Source: Deinococcus sp. KSM4-11
GTDB lineage: Bacteria; Deinococcota; Deinococci; Deinococcales; Deinococcaceae
Reading direction: 5' to 3'
NCBI RefSeq assembly: GCF_004801415.1
Contig: NZ_SSNX01000001.1
Coordinates: 1 to 64,000 of the forward strand
DNA: 64,000 nucleotides
Below are positions 59,506 through 64,000 of this stretch, in pieces. The translations under genes and the position numbers were made by a program. A model generated the notes under the pieces. The model saw only the letters and a program-made list of their open reading frames with translations, was not told where the DNA came from and did no database searches. The stretch's first letter is position 1, and each line of letters starts with the position of its first letter.

Positions 59506-60526
59506 GTTGGCTCCGCAGCAGCCACAGGAAGAACGGCCCTCCCAGCAGCGTGGTCACGATGCCCACCTGCGACAGCACCGTGGTTCGGGCGAGCAGGTCG
59601 GCCAGTACTAGACCCGCGCCGCCCAGCACCGCGGACGTGAGCAGCAGCGTGCGGTGCCCGGCCCCGAAGGCCAGTCGCGCGATGTGCGGCACGATCAGGC
59701 CCACGAAGCCGATGATGCCCACGTACGCGACCGCGCCCGCCGTGGCGACACTCGCGCTCACGACGACCAGCAGCCGCAGCCGTTCCACGGGCACGCCCAG
59801 CGAGCGGGCAGTCAGGTCGCCCAGTTGCAGCGTGTCCAGCGCGCGCGACAGCAGCAGCAGCAGGCCGCCGCCCACCGCCACGTAGGGCAGCACGGTCGCC
59901 ACGTCGTGCCAGCCGCTGAAGCCCAGGTCGCCCAGCGTGTACGACAGCACCAGCCGGGCCCGGTCCTGTCCGCGCAGGATCAGCGCCGTGCTCAGGGCGC
60001 TCAATACGCTCCCAATCACCACCCCCGAGAGGATCAGGCGCGTGGGCGGAAAGCGGCGGCCCTCGCGGGCCAGCACCAGCGTCAGGGCCACCGCGCCCAG
60101 CGCACAGACCAGCGCGGCCACGGGAATCACGGCGCGCGGCCAGTTCAGCACGACCGCCACGGTCGCACCCAGCGCCGAGCCGCTCGCCACTCCCAGCAGG
60201 TACGGATCGGCCAGCGGATTGCGGAACACACCCTGGAACGCCCCGCCACTCATGGAGAGGGCCGCGCCGACCAGCAGGCCCATCACCACGCGCGGCAACC
60301 GGATCTGCCACACGATCACATCACTGCCAACCAGCTCGTGCCCGGTCACGCCGCGCCACAGGGCGCCCAGCACGTCGCCCGGCGGCACCGTCACCCGGCC
60401 CAGCCCGGTGCCCAGCACGACGGCCACGGCCACCAACAGGGCCAGTCCCAGGGCCCGCGGCACCCGGCCTGCCCAGCGCCGGGCGGGGCGCGCCGGGCGG
60501 GCCGGGGAGGGCGTGCTCATGGCCAC
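59498..60526 (-). CDS. btuC: Cobalamin ABC importer permease (FecCD/BtuC family)
   Basis: A 342-residue protein with about ten membrane segments and the FecCD signature (GAALSMSGGAFQGVFRNPLA near 100, YVGIIGFVGLIVPHIAR near 255). It forms the inner-membrane pore of the B12 importer with BtuD. The start at 60526 lies 6 nt after the btuF stop. Confidence 0.9.
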   Translation of the reverse strand: MAMSTPSPARPARPARRWAGRVPRALGLALLVAVAVVLGTGLGRVTVPPGDVLGALWRGVTGHELVGSDVIVWQIRLPRVVMGLLVGAALSMSGGAFQGVFRNPLADPYLLGVASGSALGATVAVVLNWPRAVIPVAALVCALGAVALTLVLAREGRRFPPTRLILSGVVIGSVLSALSTALILRGQDRARLVLSYTLGDLGFSGWHDVATVLPYVAVGGGLLLLLSRALDTLQLGDLTARSLGVPVERLRLLVVVSASVATAGAVAYVGIIGFVGLIVPHIARLAFGAGHRTLLLTSAVLGGAGLVLADLLARTTVLSQVGIVTTLLGGPFFLWLLRSQRD

Positions 60527-60532
60527 CGGCCC

Positions 60533-61402
60533 TTACCGGAACAGTTCCGGGTGGATCAGCTTCGCCAGGGCCCGCAGCGCCGCCGGGAGCCGGGGGCCGG
60601 GGCGCGACAGGTTGCTACTCAGGTCGGCCGGCAGCGCGATCACCCGTCCGGATTTCACGGCGTTCAGAGTCGCCCAGCCGGGGCGGGCGGCGGCCGTCTT
60701 CGCGTCCAGGCCGAGCATGAGCTGTGGGTTCGCCTTCACGATGAATTCCGGATCGACCTTCGGGAAGTCCCCCATGCTCTCAGGGATGATGTTCTGAGCA
60801 CCGGCCTTGGTGAGCAGCACGCCCATGAACGACTTCGGCCCGATCGAGTACGGCGTGGGGTCGATCTCGAAGTACGCGGTGGGCTTGGTGGGCGCCGCGC
60901 GGGTCAGCACCTCGGTCTTCGCGATGTCGCGCGCCATGGTCGTCACCAGCGCCTTCGCGGCCACCTCACGGTTCACCACCTTGCCGAGGATCAGGATCTT
61001 GCTGAACACCTCGTCGTACGTTTCGGGATTCACGGCGACCACCGTGATGCCCGCCTGCGTGAGCGGCCCATCCAGCTTGCTGTACTTGCTGACCAGCACC
61101 AGATCGGGTCTCGCCGCGACAATCGCCTCGATATTCGGCGTGTACAGGTCGCCCACCTTCGTCACCTTGGCAAGCTGCGCCGGGTAGTCGCTGTACTGAT
61201 CCACGCCCACCAGGCGGTCGCACAGGCCCAGCGCACACACCGTCTCACTGGTGCTGGGCACCATCGAGACGATCCGCATCGGCTCGGCCTTCACGGTCAC
61301 CTTGCGGGCCAGGTCGTCCGTCAGGGTCAGGGGGTAGGCGGTTGCGGCGGCGGTACCGGCCAGCGTCACGCTGAGGATGGTCGTCAGGGTCAGGATCTTC
61401 AT
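60533..61402 (-). CDS. btuF: Cobalamin-binding periplasmic protein
   Basis: A 289-residue protein from ATG 61402 with AAGGAG at 61408-61413. A signal peptide ends near TAAATA. The two-lobed BtuF/FecB-type fold shows PMRIVSMVPSTSETVCALG, VGVDQYSDYP, IVAARPDLVLV and the lobe-connecting helix. It binds B12 and hands it to BtuCD. Its gene lies directly behind the riboswitch terminator. Confidence 0.9.
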   Translation of the reverse strand: MKILTLTTILSVTLAGTAAATAYPLTLTDDLARKVTVKAEPMRIVSMVPSTSETVCALGLCDRLVGVDQYSDYPAQLAKVTKVGDLYTPNIEAIVAARPDLVLVSKYSKLDGPLTQAGITVVAVNPETYDEVFSKILILGKVVNREVAAKALVTTMARDIAKTEVLTRAAPTKPTAYFEIDPTPYSIGPKSFMGVLLTKAGAQNIIPESMGDFPKVDPEFIVKANPQLMLGLDAKTAAARPGWATLNAVKSGRVIALPADLSSNLSRPGPRLPAALRALAKLIHPELFR

Positions 61403-61420
61403 ACGGTCTCCTTCCCTTCG

Positions 61421-61457
61421 CAAAGAAAGCCGCCCCGCCAGGACGCCTGGGGGGCGG
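61421..61457 (-). terminator. Riboswitch expression-platform terminator
   Basis: Coding-strand stem of about 12 bp (CCGCCCCCCAGG with CCTGGCGGGGCGG, one bulge) followed by CTTTCTTTG, ending just before the btuF ribosome site. This is a transcription-termination platform. Confidence 0.85.
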
Positions 61458-61545
61458 AAGTGGTGCGCGCCGGTCAAGGAATGCCGGGCGTTCCCTCCTT
61501 CCGCGAGAGGTCAAGCCACACACGCCGCGCAGGGCAGATCGTGTG

Positions 61546-61660
61546 GACGCTGAGGGTGTTCGGACTTTCCAGAGCCTGGATTACCGTTGCGCGACAGTGC
61601 CGGAATGGGCCGCAGGATTGAACCTGTTGTGGCCGTCACCGGGCTTCCCCCGCAGGCGTC
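61546..61660 (-). ncRNA. Cobalamin (B12) riboswitch
   Basis: On the minus strand the conserved elements occur in order: P1 GACGC...GCGTC (61656-61660 with 61546-61550), GGGGAAGCCCGGTGACGG at 61633-61650, CGCAACGGTAA at 61581-61591, and a B12-box-like AAAGTCCGAACACCC at 61554-61568. Adenosylcobalamin binding should favour the downstream terminator and shut off btuFCD-ferredoxin. Confidence 0.85.
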
Positions 61661-61666
61661 GGGGCC

Positions 61667-61672
61667 ACTATA
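61667..61672 (-). promoter_or_regulatory. -10 (TATAGT) of the cobalamin operon
   Basis: TATAGT lies 6-7 nt before the predicted 5' end of the riboswitch. TTGGCC is 19 bp upstream as a weak -35. Confidence 0.6.
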
Positions 61673-61709
61673 GCCTCACGGATGAGGTCGGGGCCAATAA
61701 CTGGGGCGT

Positions 61710-62114
61710 ATGCTGACGGCGCGGAGGTCATCCGAAGTGCGTGCGAGACCGTTCTGGCTCATCCCGGCTGCCCCGGTGTTCCTGATCGTCGTGGGCACGG
61801 CGGCCTCCTCGGGGTGGAGGGCTATGGTCAACCCTGTGGCGGTGCAACGCGACCTGTTCCGCCCGGTGCTGCTCGCCTGTCAGGCTGAGCTGCGTTTGCA
61901 GCATCCCCAGGACGTGACGCTTCGGGTCGATCTGAACAGTCTCGGAATGAGCCGGTACGTCGAGCGAGATGATCAACGGCGCTGGGAAGTCGATGGTGTT
62001 GTGGAATTGCGTGGTGAACGAACGTCCTTCGACTGCGACGCGGTCGGCTCAGGTCAGGCCTTGACGGTGACCTTCGCCACCTCGCTGCTTTGGGCAATCC
62101 CTCCGCCAGACTGA
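61710..62114 (+). CDS. Small protein of unknown function with one membrane segment
   Basis: A 134-residue protein from ATG 61710. A single hydrophobic segment (FWLIPAAPVFLIVVGTAA, residues 15-32) precedes a mature part with two cysteines (LLACQAELRL, TSFDCDAV) and a beta pattern. This could be a periplasmic domain anchored by the N-terminal helix. No ribosome site is clear and GTG 61737 is an alternative start. It is convergent with plsC. Confidence 0.55.
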   Translation: MLTARRSSEVRARPFWLIPAAPVFLIVVGTAASSGWRAMVNPVAVQRDLFRPVLLACQAELRLQHPQDVTLRVDLNSLGMSRYVERDDQRRWEVDGVVELRGERTSFDCDAVGSGQALTVTFATSLLWAIPPPD

Positions 62115-62124
62115 ACCCTGCTGT

Positions 62125-62769
62125 TCACTCCGCCTGCGACAACCGTGCGAGTTCCGTGCCGAGTTCGGCGGTCACGGCCTTGATGCCACCTTTGGGTGAG
62201 ATGGGGGGGCCAAACCGCACCACCCAGCGTTTGCCCTGTTTGCTGATCCCGGCGGGCAGGATGGGCGCGCGGCCCTTCGCGGCGATCAGGGCCACGCCGC
62301 CGTGGAGTTCCTGGCCGCCGCGCGTGCCCTCGGGGAAAATGCCGACCGTGCCGTTCTCCTGGAGCACGCGCACGGCGGTGCGGATGGCGCCCACGTCGTT
62401 CCCACCACGGTCCACCGGGAAGCTGCCGCCGGTGCGGATGATCCAGCCGATCAAGGGCAGGAACAGTTCTTTTTTCGCCATGAACTGCAGGTACCGGCCG
62501 GCCGGCAGCGCCCGCGCCACCAGGAAGGGGTCGAGGCCCGAGACGTGATTGGCGGCAATGACCAGCGGCGTTCCGGGGGGAGGCACGTGCTCCTGGCCCT
62601 GGACGTCGAGCTTCATGCCGCGCAGCAGCACTGGCAGGTAGGTCACGGCCAGCACGAAGCGGTACATGCGTGGGTCGACCACGGGCGCGGCGCCAGGGTC
62701 GGCCGGCCGGGCGGTGTCGGTCGGGGCCGGCGGGGCCTGGGAGGGATCGGGACGCCGGGCGTCACTCAT
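62125..62769 (-). CDS. plsC: 1-acyl-sn-glycerol-3-phosphate acyltransferase
   Basis: A 214-residue protein with acyltransferase motif 1 NHVSGLDP (HxxxxD) near residue 73 and motif 3 FPEGTR near 145. An N-terminal Pro/Ala-rich extension of about 30 residues precedes a hydrophobic stretch. It should make phosphatidic acid from lysophosphatidic acid at the inner membrane. The start is set by TATCCT seven nt upstream. Confidence 0.88.
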   Translation of the reverse strand: MSDARRPDPSQAPPAPTDTARPADPGAAPVVDPRMYRFVLAVTYLPVLLRGMKLDVQGQEHVPPPGTPLVIAANHVSGLDPFLVARALPAGRYLQFMAKKELFLPLIGWIIRTGGSFPVDRGGNDVGAIRTAVRVLQENGTVGIFPEGTRGGQELHGGVALIAAKGRAPILPAGISKQGKRWVVRFGPPISPKGGIKAVTAELGTELARLSQAE

Positions 62770-62776
62770 ACCCGGC

Positions 62777-62782
62777 AGGATA
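62777..62782 (-). promoter_or_regulatory. Leaderless-type -10 (TATCCT) for plsC
   Basis: TATCCT, 7 nt, then ATG 62769. Confidence 0.65.
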
Positions 62783-62825
62783 CGCCCAACGCAAGCCAGG
62801 GCACGGTCTGATCTGCCCAGGCGCG

Positions 62826-62831
62826 TAGCCT
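62826..62831 (+). promoter_or_regulatory. Leaderless-type -10 (TAGCCT) for the NAD(P)-binding protein
   Basis: TAGCCT, 6 nt, then ATG 62838. Confidence 0.65.
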
Positions 62832-62837
62832 CGGGGC

Positions 62838-63467
62838 ATGAACATCAGCGTGATCGGGGCGGCAGGCGGCGCGGGACGGCGGATCGTGGCGCAGGCGGTG
62901 CAGGCTGGGCACACGGTGCGGGCCCTGGTGCGCACGCCCGAGCAGGAGGACATGGTCTCGTTGCACGGAGCGCAGCCGGTCAAGGGCGACCTGACGGGCG
63001 AGTGGCAGGCGGTGCTGGAGGGTGCAGACGCGGTCGTGTGGGCGGCCGGGGCAGGAGCCAGCGGGAACTTCCAGGGTATCGACGGTGACGCCCTGATCCG
63101 CGTGGTCGACACCCTGCTTTCGCATGGGCCGCGCCGTCTGGTGGTCGTGAGTTCCATGGGCGTGGACCGGTCCGAGCAGATGCCGCCCTTCCTGAGCGCC
63201 GTGCTGAGGGTCAAGGCGCAGTCCGACGCACACGTGCAGGGCAGTGCCCTCGACTGGACGGTCGTGCGTCCGGCCGGACTGAACGACGAGCCGGGCACCG
63301 GCCTGGTGCGTGCCGCCGCGACTGTCGACCGCGGCTCCATCTCCAGGGATGACGTGGCCGCCGTGGTGCTCGCCTGCCTGGACGATCCGGCCACGGTCGG
63401 GCAGACCTTCGAGGTCGTGCAGGGGTCGCAGGCCGTCTCGGACGCGCTGGCCGGGCTGTCGCGCTAG
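62838..63467 (+). CDS. NAD(P)-binding atypical SDR (NmrA/YwnB-like)
   Basis: A 209-residue Rossmann protein starting MNISVIGAAGGAGRRIVAQA with the extended-type GxxGxxG motif, then VKGDLTG, VVWAAGA and VVSSMGV. It lacks the full Tyr-Lys pair. These atypical short-chain proteins bind NAD(P) and act as reductases or sensors of redox state. It stands alone behind its own -10. It is convergent with xseB. Confidence 0.82.
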   Translation: MNISVIGAAGGAGRRIVAQAVQAGHTVRALVRTPEQEDMVSLHGAQPVKGDLTGEWQAVLEGADAVVWAAGAGASGNFQGIDGDALIRVVDTLLSHGPRRLVVVSSMGVDRSEQMPPFLSAVLRVKAQSDAHVQGSALDWTVVRPAGLNDEPGTGLVRAAATVDRGSISRDDVAAVVLACLDDPATVGQTFEVVQGSQAVSDALAGLSR

Positions 63468-63470
63468 GCG

Positions 63471-63707
63471 CTACCCGTCGTCCTCGTCCTCTTCATCCTC
63501 GGTGTCGGGATCGTCGCCGTCGGCCCAGTCGCCAGCCAGCACGGTACGGACGGCCTCCAGGCGCTCGCGGCACGCGGCGTAGGCCACGCGGGCTTCCTCC
63601 AGCAGTGGCAGCACGCGATCCAGGTCGGCCTCGCCGCTCTCCAGTTCCGTGGCGATCCGGGACAGGGTGGCGTACGCCTCGCGGTACGACGGAGTAGCTG
63701 GACTCAC
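63471..63707 (-). CDS. xseB: Exodeoxyribonuclease VII small subunit
   Basis: The 78-residue product of GTG 63707 has the XseB core: YREAYATLSRIATELESGEADLDRVLPLLEEA, then RLEAVRTVL. A run of acidic residues ends the protein. XseB coats the XseA nuclease, which degrades single-stranded DNA. The GTG start is preferred over ATG 63716 because TAGCAT lies seven nt upstream of it and overlaps the ATG. No xseA is in the window. Confidence 0.85.
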   Translation of the reverse strand: MSPATPSYREAYATLSRIATELESGEADLDRVLPLLEEARVAYAACRERLEAVRTVLAGDWADGDDPDTEDEEDEDDG

Positions 63708-63714
63708 ATCCCGC

Positions 63715-63720
63715 ATGCTA
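63715..63720 (-). promoter_or_regulatory. Leaderless-type -10 (TAGCAT) for xseB
   Basis: TAGCAT, 7 nt, then GTG 63707. Confidence 0.5.
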
Positions 63721-63795
63721 CCTGCCCCCTTGCCCAGAGGCCGGGACGTGCACACAATGGCCGCCAGGAACAGCACATCGTTCCGGGCGCGGCGA

Positions 63796-63801
63796 TACGC
63801 T
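63796..63801 (+). promoter_or_regulatory. Leaderless-type -10 (TACGCT) for the flavin reductase
   Basis: TACGCT, 5 nt, then ATG 63807. Confidence 0.5.
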
Positions 63802-63806
63802 GAGAC

Positions 63807-64000
63807 ATGACCACCGAGCCCGCCTTCACGCACTTCGACCTGACCACGTTGCCCCAGGGAGCGCGGTACAAGCTGGTGACCGGGATCGTGGTGCCCCGGC
63901 CGATCGCCTGGGTGAGCACGCTGGACTCGGCGGGGCACGTGAACCTCGCGCCGTTCTCGTTTTTCAACGTCATGGGATCCGATCCGCCCATCGTGGCCTT
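63807..64000 (+). CDS. Flavin reductase-like domain protein (3' end outside window)
   Basis: The first 64 residues, starting MTTEPAFTHFDLTTLPQG, are visible. The motifs VVPRPIAWVST and HVNLAPFSFFN are the FMN-binding split-barrel start seen in flavin reductase-like proteins (DIM6/NTAB group). They bind FMN and act as flavin:NAD(P)H reductases or similar. The C-terminal part is cut by the window. Confidence 0.8.
   Translation, partial: MTTEPAFTHFDLTTLPQGARYKLVTGIVVPRPIAWVSTLDSAGHVNLAPFSFFNVMGSDPPIVA

Overview
This 64 kb window is high-GC bacterial chromosome and reads as a Deinococcus (Deinococcota). The evidence is of three kinds. The proteome fits: a SARP-like AAA regulator, an HRDC protein, an OstA/LptA-like set, and many secreted lipoproteins and proteases. 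At least twenty genes have a TANNNT -10 box only 5-9 nt before the start codon, the layout of leaderless transcripts that is common in this genus. The rplU-rpmA-obgE order is ordinary bacterial housekeeping. I saw no rRNA, tRNA, insertion sequence, prophage or CRISPR array. The genus is an inference; no marker gene in the window settles the species.

Layout. 1-5.5 kb: RGG-rich tail of an RNA-binding protein, an EamA transporter, a GGDEF-EAL protein and an S9 peptidase. 5.7-11.9 kb: small conserved protein, M20 peptidase, a fused GMC oxidoreductase, aldo-keto reductase, PIG-L deacetylase. 12-16.4 kb: three tandem two-domain GNAT proteins, a ureohydrolase-like protein and a degenerate Nudix protein. 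16.5-23.5 kb: RNase H-like protein, small HTH protein, pyrE, a heterodimeric ABC exporter, a lipoprotein cyclophilin, cmk. 23.5-28.5 kb: lipoprotein subtilase with a PPC-domain lipoprotein, another lipoprotein, nitroreductase, TatD nuclease. 29.5-33.5 kb: three LptC/LptA-like envelope genes, ldh, a universal stress protein. 33.6-41.3 kb: five co-oriented genes, with a large SARP/AAA regulator upstream of a zinc ribbon protein, a secreted protein, a papain-like lipoprotein and a metalloprotease carrying a seven-repeat propeller. 41.5-49.2 kb: a beta-CASP RNase-like enzyme, secreted proteins, obgE, rpmA, rplU with a long leader, DUF1232 protein. 49.3-58.3 kb: TPR protein, MFS transporter, an NAD-centred group (kptA, DUF4291, a zinc-less sirtuin, DinB), a VWA protein, a secreted protein, and an HRDC protein with a dead PLP-fold domain. 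58.4-61.7 kb: btuFCD plus a 2Fe-2S ferredoxin behind a cobalamin riboswitch. 61.7-64 kb: small hypothetical, PlsC, NAD(P)-binding protein, xseB, and the start of a flavin reductase.

Most genes are single units or short operons with 1-14 bp overlaps. The items most worth following are the kptA-DUF4291-sirtuin neighbourhood, the regulator-plus-secreted-protease locus, the pseudo-PLP/HRDC fusion, the Lpt-like genes in a lineage described as lacking LPS, and the terminator-type B12 riboswitch.
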